The position numbers and the translations under genes are program-made. From Cinnamomum chago (Eukaryota; Streptophyta; Magnoliopsida; Laurales; Lauraceae): a DNA stretch of 64,000 nt. The notes under the pieces are model-generated. The model had not been told where the DNA came from. It saw only the letters and a list, made by a program, of their open reading frames with translations, and did not search any database. Each line of letters opens with the position of its first letter. Positions within the stretch are counted from its first letter, which is position 1. Positions 33,078 to 45,281 of the stretch are shown piece by piece. The stretch is taken from the NCBI GenBank assembly GCA_038049695.1, contig CP142458.1:44547501-44611500 (forward strand), written 5' to 3'.

Positions 33078-34636
33078 ATCTCCCCCTTTGGAATTTGATG
33101 GAAACTTAGTCAACACCGAATTTACACACTAAGTCTTCAGCTCCCCTAAGCTGGACAATTCTTAAAATCTCTTAGATGCTTCATTCTCTTAGCTTGGGCT
33201 CTAGTTTTTTTTTTTCTGCAATCTTCTTGATGCTTGGAGCTTGATCATTCTTCAAACTTTCTTTTCATCTTTCTCTCTTTGGCCAAGCATCTTCTTTAGC
33301 TCCCAAGCTTTCTTTCTTTTTTCATCTCTCCCCATTTGACCATGCATGCTCTCCTTTTGGCAAGATATACATTCTCTCCCCCTGCAGAAGATCATACAAT
33401 ATCTCCCCTTAGGAAGTATGGACATACTCTCCCCCTTTAGACAACTTGATTGCTCTCTCCCCCTTTGACATTAAATTGCAAAGGTACCTACACACATGAA
33501 ATAGGAAAAATACCTTTGAGTAGCACCTGTTAACAAAAGAAATAAAAAATGAAATACATAACAGGTTATCATGTATGGTTAGCAAGCTATAAGGGTAAAT
33601 AGCCAACACAAGGGTAAATTTGATCAAAGTTAATGCTTCCTTTGAATATTTATACCCCCCCCCCCTCAATCCATTCTCTCTTTTTTGTCAACACTTTGAC
33701 AATGATGGGTACAAAGAGAAGGTGATTTCACCAATTGAGGGTAAACTTCAAGGGAACGATTAGTTTTGCTTATTATGATCAAATTATCAAAATTAAGAGC
33801 AAGGTCAAGAGGATGCGATGGGGGTTACATAGCATAACATCAACTAATATGCTCATGAAAATCATATGCTATGTATTGAACTCATTTCATCCAACATTAA
33901 ATTTAAGATTAATGTGCAATGAGAATGAAATGAAATTCAATAATAAAGCCAACCTCAATTATTAACCAACCAAGATTATGACCATAAAAATGGTGGTTAT
34001 GAGATTTACCCATGTGCTCATGAGAGATGGCAAACATGAAGATTATGATGCTAATGGAATGTGTCATGGAATACAAACATATTTCCTAAATAAAATCAAG
34101 TTCAATCCAATGAACACAAGGTCTATCACATTCTCAAGATATACCAATTGAATATGATACCAATTGATACTAATTGAATATCAAAACATGATTAAGAGCA
34201 AGGATGTGACAAACACAAAATTCCATCAAGCATCATAAATGGATATTCATCACTATAATGATATGATAACTAGTGAGCAAAGTGATGAACAAGTTAAATT
34301 GCATGCAAGGATATAGCTTGGTGATGCATGCAATTTTCAAAGTGTCAAAATCATATGAGATACAAGGAATGGATTTTAAAGAGGTTCATATGATTAAGAT
34401 CACTATTATGAAGTTGAAATATGTATAAGGATGACATCACTTAGAGAATATACATGAATCAACATCATAACCATCCATAAAAAAAATGACTAGAAAGCAT
34501 AAAGGATGGATTTGAGTTCTAGTATGGTTTCTACAAATATAACAAAGATCACAACCATACATGGAACTATTTGACATTTGCATATAAAGAATGTAATCAA
34601 ATGAGCAAAGATGCAAATATCTTAAAAACAACATTC
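33078..34636 (-). mobile_element. N5 internal region, 3' part
   Basis: This is non-coding, AT-rich sequence between the N5 3' LTR and B6. It starts with a minus-strand polypurine tract (33078-33090). Four or more similar tracts recur at about 33325, 33374, 33402, 33428 and 33452. It matches 36583-38350 of B6 and, reversed, 45282-46324 of N4. No pol domain is visible. CATTC at 34632-34636 is one copy of the B6 duplication. Confidence 0.85.
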
Positions 34637-36582
34637 TGAAAGTCCTTGGGATCCTAACCCTAGAGGGGGGGGGGGGGGGGGGGGAATAGGGTGAGCTACA
34701 AGTATGACCAATTTTAATTTCTTAACAATAACTAGTCACATGTGATGATTAAACAAACAAGATGCGGAAGCTAATACAAAATCAATCACCACATAGCATG
34801 CACCACAACACCAATATTTATAGTGGTTCGGCCAACGTGCCTACATCCACTACCGGCTTGTGTCTCCAACACCCCACCAGATTCCACTAATTATGCTTTT
34901 TACTAGGCTAAGCAATAACCCTTACAAAGTTGTTTTTCTAAGGCTCAACAACAACCTTTACAAGATGCTTTTCAAGGCTAAGCAATAACCTATTAAGATG
35001 CTTTTCAAAGGCTAAGCAATAACCTTACAAGATGCTTTTCAAAGGCTAAGCAATAACCTTACAAGTTGCTTTTCTTAGGCTTAGCAATAACCTTTACAAA
35101 TATAGTTTTCTCAAAGAAAGTGTCTTAACAAAAGAACACTCTAAGAGATTACAATTTAAGCTCAATGGAATTGCCTCTTGAATAGGCTAATATGAAAGTG
35201 AAAACTAAACTCACACAAACACTCTATGAATGCAAAGATGTATGCTTATGAGGTGTGTGTGTGATGGCTTCAATCAAGTTCAAAAAGAAGGCTTAATCAA
35301 ATATATTGCTTAAAGCAATTCAAAGTTTAAAGCTCATAAAAGATTGATTGAAGTCTTATGCAAATCACATGTATGAAATTCAACTTGTTTATGACATGAA
35401 AATCAAGGACTAACAAGTTGTATGAAAATGGCTAAATTAGAACATGTGATGCATGTGCATGTTGTTTTCAAAACCAAATTAATTTAACTAATGCTTAAAT
35501 GAATGAAAACAACAAACAATGTTTCAACCAAGTAAAAGACTCATGCTATGAAAGAAAAACAAAGATTTTGTCTAAGCATGATTAATAAAGTTAACAACTT
35601 GGATTGAAAACAAAGGTGAAGAATCCAATCTTAATTAGACCAAAGATTAGAAGAAGAATGGATTCAACACATCATAGTTATTATGCTAAATATCATATAC
35701 CAATAGTTTAAACAAAGCACATAACTATGATTAATAAAGGTAGAGCTTACTTGGTGGTTTAACTTAATAATCCAAGCTTTAGCTCTCCTAATTGCCTCCT
35801 AGCCTTTCCAACTTCATCCCCTTTCAATGGCTCCAAAATGCTCTCAAAGGTTCATGGTTCAAGCCTTGAAAAAGGTTGGAAATGAATGGACTTTATAGCC
35901 AAAAAGTTGCCAACGGCTAGTTCTCGGTCGACCTAGACACAGGTCTCGGTCGACCGAGAAAGCACAACGGTCATATTTCTGACCGTTGGCCTGAAACAGT
36001 TCAAAAACTGTCCATTTGCCCTGCAGTGTTCTCGGTCGACCGAGACACAGGGCTCGGTCGACCGACGACACTGTCGGGCGAGTCCCTGGGCCAAAATTCC
36101 AACTTTTTCCATTTTCAAAGTTTTTCTTTGGTGGATCTTTTGGCCACTAAATCAAGCTTAAATAACATGTTTTAAGGTATTCTAAGATGTTTAAAAACAT
36201 GAGAAACACAAAGCCTAAAATGATTCACAAGATTAAAACCAAAGGCTAGCTTGATTTGAATACAACTCTTTTCAAATGAAATTGCATACAAAATGATTCT
36301 TTTTGTGAAGAATGTATGCAAGACTTAAACCTAAATACACAAGATGATTTTCCAAATGTAGTGCACAAGGAAATAGGTTTTCAAAAGAGTTTTGGGTTCT
36401 AAAACCAATGCATCCAAGTTTAAAACCAAAACATGCATAAAACAAAAGCTTTTCCAAATCTTAAAAGCTATGCATGGGTAAAACTAGATTTCAAGATATT
36501 TTAAATCAATGCATGTGTGTGAATTCAAATGATGCCAATATGCAAATGCATCCATCAAATTGCAAAAACAAAATACCTAACA
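34637..36582 (-). repeat. B6 3' LTR
   Basis: It runs TGAAAGTCCTTGGG to TACCTAACA in plus coordinates. A pure G run of about 22-24 (near 34668-34684) corresponds to the C-run preceding the LTR end, as is usual in sireviruses. GGCTAAGCAATAACC tandem repeats lie at 34900-35100. Confidence 0.93.
35891..36066 (-). promoter_or_regulatory. Palindromes and TATA box of B6 3' LTR
   Basis: Two perfect CTCGGTCGACCGAG palindromes (35945-35958 and 36031-36044) and two near-copies are followed on the minus strand by about 25 bp and then TATAAAG (35891-35897). The 5' LTR repeats this exactly. Confidence 0.85.
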
Positions 36583-37000
36583 ATCTCCCCCTTTGCAATT
36601 TGATGGCAACTTACTCATCATTGAAATTACACACTCTGTCTTCAGCTCCCCCTCAGCTGGACAAGTCTTGAAATCTTCTTCTTGGATGCTCCTTCTCTTA
36701 GCTTGGGCTCTTGGGCTCTTTTCTTCAATCTTCTTGATGCTTGGTGCTTGATCATTCTTCAAGCTTTCTTATCATCTTCCTCTCTATGGCCAAGCATCTT
36801 CTTTAGCTCCAAGCTTTCTTTCTTCTAATTGCTCTCCCCCTTTGACCATGCTTCTTTCTCCTCTTGAGAACTTGAAAGCTTTCTCCCCCTTTGATGGATA
36901 GGAGATCTTCGAGTACTTGAACTCTCGAACTCTCTCCCCCTTTGAAGAGTAGGAGATCTTTGAGTCACACTTGAACTCTCTCTCCCCCTTTGACATTAAA
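36583..37000 (-). other. B6 polypurine tract and repeated tract-like motifs
   Basis: The tract adjoining the LTR reads CAAAGGGGGAGAT on the minus strand (36583-36595). At least five further copies of AAAGGGGGAGA or close variants lie within 420 bp (about 36645, 36834, 36880, 36935 and 36982). Repeated tracts ahead of the 3' LTR are a known sirevirus feature. Confidence 0.85.
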
Positions 37001-38928
37001 TTGCAAAGGTACCTACACACATGAGACAAGAAGAATACCTTTAGTAGCACCTGTTAACAAATGTAATCGAAAATGAAATACATAACAGGCTATCATGTAT
37101 GTAAGTTAACTCTAAGGGCTCATTAGCATTCCAAGGGTGAATTTGATCAAAACTAATTCTTCCTATGAAGGTTTACACTCCCCCTCAATCCATTCTCTTC
37201 TTTTGTCAAGCTTTTGACAAGATATAACTATTAGATTCAAGAAGTAGATGGTTTAACCAAGTGAGGGTTAACTTCAAGGAAAGGATTAGATTCATTTAAC
37301 TATTAAGCTCATATGATCAAATTACCAAAAGAGAGCTAGGTCTAATGGGAGAAGCAATCATGGATATCAATTGAAACAAACATATCAATTGAGATTAAAG
37401 GATATGACTATAAACTCAATCACTCTAAAATGGATTCAAGAATGTCACTTATTAGGAAAAATCCAAATTAGAGCTATCCATGATATGGGGTTTACCTAAC
37501 ATAGCATCAATCAATATAACTATGAAAATCATATGCTATGAAAGTTTTGAACTCATTTCATTCAATTACTAGATATGACTATTAAAGTGCAAGAATGAGT
37601 GAAATGAAATTCAATCATGAAGCCAACCTCAACTAATAACCAACCAATATTATGAACACATAAACATGGTGGTCATGAGATATACCTATATGGGCAAGTG
37701 AGGAGGCAACATGAGCATTATGATGCTAATGGTGTGTGACATGGAACAATCATATTACTTATCAAGTTTAGTCCAATGCACACAAGGTCTATCACATACA
37801 CAAGATAAGATATCAATTGGATATGAAATCAATGGAAAATTATACCAAATGAAACCAATTGAATATGATAATATGATTAAAATCAAGGATGTGACAAACC
37901 CAAAATCCCATCAAGCATCATAAATGCATATTCATCACTTTTAAAGATATGACTAAATAGCATAGTGATGAACAAGGCAAATTGCAATGCAAAAGGATAA
38001 AGCTTTGTAATGCATGCAATTTCCAAAGTGTCTAGATCATATGAATTCAACACTAAGAAATCCATCAAACAAGAGATATAACTATGAAATACAAGAAATG
38101 GATTTCAAATAGGTACATATGATCAAGAACACTACTATGAAGTTGAAACATGTATAAGGATGACTCCAAGAGAATCTACATGAATCAACATCATAACCAT
38201 CCATAAAGATATGACTAGTGAGCATAGAGGATGGATTTAGGTTCTAGTATGGTTTCTACAAATGAAACTAAGATCACAACCATACATGGAACCAAAAGTC
38301 ATTTGCATATAAAAAGAATAACTAAATAAGCAAAGATGCAAACAACATTCATTTCCAATTCTAAGATAATGAAACCAAAAGAAAAGGAAATGAGAACATG
38401 GAACATGCTTAGATGAATATAACTAAAGAGGTTATAGAGCATTTCCATTCAAACAATCTTCAAATCAACAAAATCCTACAATGAGCATAAAAGGAATGAT
38501 TTTGAAGATCAATTTTCAACTTTGTATTTTAGAAGATATAACTTAATTGAAACAAATACAAGTTGATTTTTCAAAACAATTTTCCATATAAAAGTTTAAC
38601 TTATAAAACCATGGAAAATCCAATTGATTATGAAGAATCTAGCTATGAAAGCTTTTGAAATCACAATCAATTAATCATGTAGAAATGCAATGCAAAACAT
38701 AAAACTAAATGCAAGCAAAAAGCAAATCAAACATGATGAGATTATAATCAAGAGATTTTGAAAACCATGACATGTAACTAGAATGGTGCATGAAGACAAA
38801 ATCAAATGATCATAAAGAAGCAATGCATTTTATGAAATATAACTAAAAGAAAACAAAATGCAAATGCAATCATGACCAACAAAAGGTTTAACTTATAAAG
38901 CATAGGTTGGTCAATGAGGGTCAAGGCC
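37001..38928 (-). other. Non-coding interior of B6
   Basis: About 1.9 kb of AT-rich DNA lies between the gag fragment and the tract array. I see no ORF with a recognised domain. Many short direct repeats such as CATATGA and ATCAACATCATAACCATCCAT are conserved with N5 (33960-34636). This is where an autonomous element would carry pol. Confidence 0.7.
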
Positions 38929-40479
38929 TTAAGGTTTGTCTAAGTATCTAACTTTAGGAATCCACCTAAGGTCTTGAGAGGTTTGAACTTTGAGGTCTAG
39001 TTTGGGGTTCTCACCAACTAAAGGAGATTTGACTTGATAAATTCTTTTAGACTTAACATCAAATCTTTGAGGTTTGACTTTTTTAGATTGATGATTAGTC
39101 TTAGAGAGTTGGTGAGTTTGTTTCATAGGGGATTGCTTCAAATTTCTTTTCTTCTTATTTTCTCCCTTTCTTTGACTTTTGAAATTTAGATTTAACTTAG
39201 TAAATTTCTTCAAAAGTTCTTTCATGTTTTGACTTAAGGGAGGTAGGTTGAGAAGCTTTTTGTTAATAGATTCTTTTAAACTTGGTTTGACTTGTTTAAC
39301 CTTTTTAGAATCTATTTTTGGAGACTCCTTGTTAATTGGTTTAACTTGTTTAAGCTTTATGGAGTCTTCCTTTGTTTTTAGTGTCTTACCCTTCAAGTTT
39401 GATTTTACTTTCTTGAGTTCAAAGATGGGTTTAGACACATGGCTTCTTTTCCTTAGTTTGCACTCAAACCTAAAGTGTCCTTCATTGCCACAATAATCAC
39501 ATTTGGTTTTGGGCAAAAGAGAAAGAGTGCTAGAGAATGAGGACTCACCTTTCACAAAAGTGTTGGTGAATTTAGGGTCATATGACATATTCCTATCAAA
39601 TCCAATACCCGCCCTATCTCCATGAGATTTACCCAATTTGAATAATTTTTCAAGTTTCTCTTCACTTTGGGTAAACTTGCACTCATACTTTTGTTTATTG
39701 TTTTCAAGTTGAGTGACTTTGGTTATAAGGATTGAATTTTCATTTTTAACTTTTGAAAGTTCATATTCAATTTCCTTATATTTGCTTAGCTCTTCATTGG
39801 CAAGTTTTAATTCATGTTTAAGTTCATTAACAATATTAGATCCAAGTTCTTGTGATTTTAACTTACTTTTAATCAACTTGGCTTCTAAGTTGTTAAAGTC
39901 TTTATCTTGTTTTTTAATTGTATCTCTTAGGTTCAAATTTTCATTTGTAAGCTCATCACAATTTATCTTAATCTCATTTAATTCATCTTGAGCATTAGAT
40001 AAATTTTCCTTAGAGATAGTCAATTTAGATTCAAGATTGTTAGAGTCTTTATCTTGCCTTTTTATTTGATCTCTTAGAATTAAATTTTCCTTATTGACAT
40101 TATCAAAACCCATCTTTAATTCTTTTAGTTCATCTTGAATGTTGGATAGGTTATTTAAAGAGATCATGAACTTAGAGTCTAGACATTTTATTACTTCTTC
40201 TTTCTCTCTAAGTTCATCTTTTGAAGAGGCTAGATCTTTGGTTAGATTCATAGATTCTTCTCTTAAGCTTTTGTTTCTTTTATCAAGCTTTGTAGATAAT
40301 GTATATAATTCATTGTAGGCTTGTTGAAGATCATCTTCATCATACTCATTTTCTTCCTCTTTTGAGTCAAATTGATATTCATTTAATTGATGGTTTGAAT
40401 CTCTAATAGAAGGAAGAGTGAGAGGTCTAGAAGAATCTACAAAGTCTAGCCTAGTGGAGTCCATTCTAATGATTTTCAA
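38929..40479 (-). CDS. gag: Gag-like protein of B6 (coiled coil plus zinc knuckle)
   Basis: The frame is intact at 516 codons. Residues about 45-290 are a strongly charged heptad-rich coiled coil with two internally similar halves (motifs like NLRDTIKKQDKDFNNLE). A DRAGIGFD motif follows near residue 300, then one CCHC knuckle, CDYCGNEGHFRFEC, near residue 337, and a Lys-rich tail. This corresponds to the C-terminal half of a sirevirus gag; the N-terminal capsid-like domain is absent. The ATG lies about 90 bp from the primer site. The protein could join particles made by an autonomous relative, but that is inference. Codon use is very AT-rich, like the surrounding DNA. Confidence 0.8.
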   Translation of the reverse strand: MKIIRMDSTRLDFVDSSRPLTLPSIRDSNHQLNEYQFDSKEEENEYDEDDLQQAYNELYTLSTKLDKRNKSLREESMNLTKDLASSKDELREKEEVIKCLDSKFMISLNNLSNIQDELKELKMGFDNVNKENLILRDQIKRQDKDSNNLESKLTISKENLSNAQDELNEIKINCDELTNENLNLRDTIKKQDKDFNNLEAKLIKSKLKSQELGSNIVNELKHELKLANEELSKYKEIEYELSKVKNENSILITKVTQLENNKQKYECKFTQSEEKLEKLFKLGKSHGDRAGIGFDRNMSYDPKFTNTFVKGESSFSSTLSLLPKTKCDYCGNEGHFRFECKLRKRSHVSKPIFELKKVKSNLKGKTLKTKEDSIKLKQVKPINKESPKIDSKKVKQVKPSLKESINKKLLNLPPLSQNMKELLKKFTKLNLNFKSQRKGENKKKRNLKQSPMKQTHQLSKTNHQSKKVKPQRFDVKSKRIYQVKSPLVGENPKLDLKVQTSQDLRWIPKVRYLDKP

Positions 40480-40566
40480 ATAAGCACAACTCTAGGGTTT
40501 TAACTCTAGGTTTTTACACCTAATCAAGAGTTCCAAACACTTGATCCTAAGGGATTAGAGCACTTG

Positions 40567-40578
40567 GCTCTGATACCA
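40567..40578 (-). other. Primer binding site of B6
   Basis: Read on the minus strand this is TGGTATCAGAGC, two bases from the LTR end. It is complementary to the 3' end of initiator methionine tRNA, the standard primer for plant Ty1/copia elements. Confidence 0.9.
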
Positions 40579-40580
40579 AT

Positions 40581-42518
40581 TGAAAGTCCTTGGGATCCTA
40601 ACCCTAGAGGGGGGGGGGGGAATAGGGTGAGCTACAAGTATGACCAATTTTAATTTCTTAACAATAACTAGTCACATGTGATGATTAAACAAACAAGATG
40701 CGGAAGCTAATACAAAATCAATCACCACATAGCATGCACCACAACACCAATATTTATAGTGGTTCGGCCAACGTGCCTACATCCACTACCGGCTTGTGTC
40801 TCCAACACCCCACCGGATTCCACTAATTATGCTTTTTACTAGGCTAAGCAATAACCCTTACAAAGTTGTTTTTCTAAGGCTCAACAACAACCTTTACAAG
40901 ATGCTTTTCAAGGCTAAGCAATAACCTATTAAGATGCTTTTCAAAGGCTAAGCAATAACCTTACAAGATGCTTTTCAAAGGCTAAGCAATAACCTTACAA
41001 GTTGCTTTTCTTAGGCTTAGCAATAACCTTTACAAATATAGTTTTCTCAAAGAAAGTGTCTTAACAAAAGAACACTCTAAGAGATTACAATTTAAGCTCA
41101 ATGGAATTGCCTCTTGAATAGGCTAATATGAAAGTGAAAACTAAACTCACACAAACACTCTATGAATGCAAAGATGTATGCTTATGAGGTGTGTGTGTGA
41201 TGGCTTCAATCAAGTTCAAAAAGAAGGCTTAATCAAATATATTGCTTAAAGCAATTCAAAGTTTAAAGCTCATAAAAGATTGATTGAAGTCTTATGCAAA
41301 TCACATGTATGAAATTCAACTTGTTTATGACATGAAAATCAAGGACTAACAAGTTGTATGAAAATGGCTAAATTAGAACATGTGATGCATGTGCATGTTG
41401 TTTTCAAAACCAAATTAATTTAACTAATGCTTAAATGAATGAAAACAACAAACAATGTTTCAACCAAGTAAAAGACTCATGCTATGAAAGAAAAACAAAG
41501 ATTTTGTCTAAGCATGATTAATAAAGTTAACAACTTGGATTGAAAACAAAGGTGAAGAATCCAATCTTAATTAGACCAAAGATTAGAAGAAGAATGGATT
41601 CAACACATCATAGTTATTATGCTAAATATCATATACCAATAGTTTAAACAAAGCACATAACTATGATTAATAAAGGTAGAGCTTACTTGGTGGTTTAACT
41701 TAATAATCCAAGCTTTAGCTCTCCTAATTGCCTCCTAGCCTTTCCAACTTCATCCCCTTTCAATGGCTCCAAAATGCTCTCAAAGGTTCATGGTTCAAGC
41801 CTTGAAAAAGGTTGGAAATGAATGGACTTTATAGCCAAAAAGTTGCCAACGGCTAGTTCTCGGTCGACCTAGACACAGGTCTCGGTCGACCGAGAAAGCA
41901 CAACGGTCATATTTCTGACCGTTGGCCTGAAACAGTTCAAAAACTGTCCATTTGCCCTGCAGTGTTCTCGGTCGACCGAGACACAGGGCTCGGTCGACCG
42001 ACGACACTGTCGGGCGAGTCCCTGGGCCAAAATTCCAACTTTTTCCATTTTCAAAGTTTTTCTTTGGTGGATCTTTTGGCCACTAAATCAAGCTTAAATA
42101 ACATGTTTTAAGGTATTCTAAGATGTTTAAAAACATGAGAAACACAAAGCCTAAAATGATTCACAAGATTAAAACCAAAGGCTAGCTTGATTTGAATACA
42201 ACTCTTTTCAAATGAAATTGCATACAAAATGATTCTTTTTGTGAAGAATGTATGCAAGACTTAAACCTAAATACACAAGATGATTTTCCAAATGTAGTGC
42301 ACAAGGAAATAGGTTTTCAAAAGAGTTTTGGGTTCTAAAACCAATGCATCCAAGTTTAAAACCAAAACATGCATAAAACAAAAGCTTTTCCAAATCTTAA
42401 AAGCTATGCATGGGTAAAACTAGATTTCAAGATATTTTAAATCAATGCATGTGTGTGAATTCAAATGATGCCAATATGCAAATGCATCCATCAAATTGCA
42501 AAAACAAAATACCTAACA
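40581..42518 (-). repeat. B6 5' LTR
   Basis: It is nearly identical to the 3' LTR. The visible differences are the length of the G run (about 12 here, about 22-24 there) and rare substitutions such as CACCGG against CACCAG. Palindromes at 41881-41894 and 41967-41980 and the TATA box at 41827-41833 repeat the 3' LTR layout. Confidence 0.93.
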
Positions 42519-42523
42519 CATTC

Positions 42524-43317
42524 ATTTCCATTTCTAAGATGATATAACCAAATGCATAAGGAAATGAGAACATGGAACATGCTTTGATGATTATAACTAA
42601 TGATGTTTTAGAGCATTTCCATTCAAACAATCTGCAAATCATTTCAATAAACAAAATCCAACAATGAGCATAAAAGAATGATTCTGAAGATCAATTTTCA
42701 ACTTTGTATTTTAAAAGATATAACTTATTTGAAACACATACAAGTTGATTTTTCGAAACAATAATTTTTCGTTTGAAAGTATAACTAAAAAATCAATGGA
42801 AAACTTAAATTGCTTCAAATCATTTGATTTACCAAAAAGATCTAATTAAGACATACATCAAATGATTTTCCAACAACAATTGATCATGAAAAATCTAGCT
42901 ATGAAAGCTTTTGTAATCACAATCAATTGTTCATCAATAGAAATGCACTACAAGAGATATAACTATGAACAAAATGCAAATCTATCATGATAATATTGCA
43001 ATCAAAGGATTTTGAAAACCATGAGATATAACTTAAAAGTTCATGAAGATAAAATCAAATGATCACAAATAAACATTGCATTTGAAGAGACGTGACTATA
43101 TAGAAACAAAATGCAAATGTAAAATGACTAACAATATGATGAGAAAATAAAGAATAGGTTGGTCCAATAAGGTTCAAAGCCTTAAGGTTTGTTTAATTGA
43201 TAACCTTTGAAAATTCACCTAAGGTCTTGATAAGGTTGTCCTTGAGGGTTCACTTTGAGGACTCACCAACTCTTGGAGACATAACTCGAAAAAGTCTTAG
43301 AGTGGTGAAATGAGGTC
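42524..43317 (-). pseudogene. N5 interior with remnant of gag C-terminus
   Basis: It matches 38345-39060 of B6, including the sequence around the B6 gag stop codon, but with too many changes to stay open. The 5' part of gag, the primer site and half of the 5' LTR are missing, replaced by the LINE fragment. Confidence 0.75.
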
Positions 43318-44363
43318 AACTGGATGGTTGGTAGATATTTTCCTAGATCTTGCATCTGGTGGAAAATCAGGTCTACAGGCCACTACATTCAATCTAGCAG
43401 TTCTTGGAAAGTTGGGGACGGCAGGTTGGTAGACCTCTGGTATGATAATTGGATGCAAGTTGGTAGTTTGGCCTCTCAGTTTCCTTCCCTTTACTTTCCC
43501 CCTAATCAGAAGCTCCATTCCCTCTGGGATGGTAACCATTGGTTGCTTCCTCCTGATATCCTAAGTGTAGTGGCTGCCTCTCTTCAGGAAGGTGTCCAGC
43601 TCCTCTCCTTGGATCCTCTCTCCAAAGACTCTCTGCTCTGGAACTCCGATGAGGATCAAGGCCTCTCTATCCAGGAAGCTTGGCAATTAGTCAGATCAAG
43701 GAATCCCTCAGCTTACTGGTCGAATTGGGCTCCGCTGGTTTGGAATCACATTCAGCAGCCGAGGGTATCCTTCTTTGCCTGGAGGCTCATGCATGGTAAA
43801 ACTCCTTCTCATCTCTGGCTCCAACTTTCGGGAATTAGCCTGGCATCTAGGTGTAGTCTGTGCTCTCAGGCGCAGGAGTCTACTCTCCATCTCCTTTTCC
43901 TCTGTTCCTTCTCCTCTGACATCTGGAAATGGATCCTTTCCTCGGCGGGAATTGCTGTTGCTGGTCCTCTTCTCCCCTCCAAGATCTGGTAGGCCCTCTC
44001 CCATTGTAGTGATAGATTGGCTTGTAAAGGTGTTGCTGCCATCTTCTTCTCTACAGCCTTTGCATTATGGAATTGCAGGAATGAAGCCATTTTTAATAAC
44101 CACAGTGCATCCCAGGTGAAGGTCACCCTCTTCCTGACTGAGCTCCTCTCTGCCTCTCTCAAGCGAATCTCTAAGCCTTTCTCTGGTAGACCTCTAAAGA
44201 ATTTTTGTAATTTTTTTTCTCCAATTCTTAAGCTGGTTATATGCTTCTGGATTGTTGTTTTCCTTTTCCTTGCTGTTGCTCCTAGAGCTTCTTTTTGTGG
44301 GCTCTTAGCCTCTGTTTCTCTTCTCCTCTTCTCTTAATTCAAATTGCCTTTTAGCAAAAAAAA
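43318..44363 (+). mobile_element. 5'-truncated L1-type LINE
   Basis: Frame 43324-43992, continued in the same frame at 44017-44337 after a TAG at 43990-43992, encodes the region downstream of a plant LINE reverse transcriptase. It shows WKVGDGRLVDLWYDNW, then a zinc-binding zf-RVT block with FFAWRLMHGKTP, CSLC and a late histidine and cysteine (SSTLH-like, FLC). The insert ends with about eight A residues at 44356-44363. The polymerase core is missing, so this is a 3' remnant. I found no convincing target duplication, and flanking N5 sequence is missing, so the insertion or a later event deleted DNA. The 5' edge is approximate. Confidence 0.82.
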
Positions 44364-45281
44364 CAACAACCAAAGATTCAACCAAGTATAGGAATCATGT
44401 TACATATAATTTCAAAGATGATTCCAAAACATGATTCACTTAGATATACTAATTTGAATCCTACTTGGTTTGAATCAAGGTGATGTATCCAAAACAATAA
44501 ATCAATTCAACACATATATATGTTAAGGACACAACAAATCATAGTTAACATGCCTAAAAAGATTTACTAATAATTTGAGCAAAGCATGAAAACATATGAT
44601 AAGGAAAACTAAGCTTACATACAAGATTTACTTATGATTCCAAGCTTTAGCTTTCCTTTATGACCAACTAGCCTCCCTTAGCTCATTCCCCTTTGTTTGG
44701 CCTCAAAACACCTCAAGGAGTATCCCTTGGATCCTCAAATTTGGCTAAGGAATGATCTGTTTATATAGAAAAAACTGTCTAATGGCTCTATTGTCGGTCA
44801 GCCGACATTATGTTCGGTCAACCGAACTCCCAACGGTCATAAAACGACTAGTTTTGACCATTCTGGAATTGAAACCGACACCTGACCGACAACTGACCGA
44901 ACTTTTCTTGATTTTTTAATGACTAGAAAAACGATTTTAAAAAAGGGAAACTTGGTCTTGGAGGTCTAGGCCATTGAAACAAGCTTGGAACATGTTTTTA
45001 ATCATTCTAAGAGTTTTAAAAACATGAAACCTAAAATGCCTAAGTTTATTTGAAACTATTAAAATCATAGGCAAGCTTGATTCAAAAATCTTCTTTTGAA
45101 AACTAAATGCATCCAAGTTTAAAATCAAAACATGCATAAATCAATATTTCTACAGGTCTAAAAAACAATGCATGTGTAAATCAAGATTTCAAGAATTCCA
45201 AAGTCAATGTATGTGTGAAAATTTGAATGATGCTAAAATGATAATGCATCCATCAAATTGCAAAACACAAAATCCCTAACA
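44364..45281 (-). mobile_element. N5 5' LTR fragment
   Basis: It aligns to 32163-33077 and ends AATCCCTAACA. What follows is not a polypurine tract, so this is the outer end of N5. The other half of the LTR is lost at the LINE. The palindromes and TATA box are at 44760-44827. The expected target copy beyond the end is CTTGT (45282-45286); its partner lies outside the window. Confidence 0.85.

Larger units (their letters stand above)
34637..42518 (-). mobile_element. B6: complete non-autonomous sirevirus-like element
   Basis: It has two almost identical LTRs (34637-36582 and 40581-42518), a primer site, a gag fragment, a polypurine tract and a perfect CATTC duplication (34632-34636 and 42519-42523). 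It is 7.9 kb with a 4.0-kb interior. The interior has no protease, integrase, RT or RNase H, so it must borrow these. It inserted into N5, a member of the same family. LTR identity and a complete structure suggest it is one of the youngest insertions here. Confidence 0.93.

Noticed and set aside
34660..34690. Telomere-like CCCTAGGGTT motif at sirevirus-like LTR ends
   Set aside because: A single copy that is part of the conserved LTR terminus; no telomeric array.
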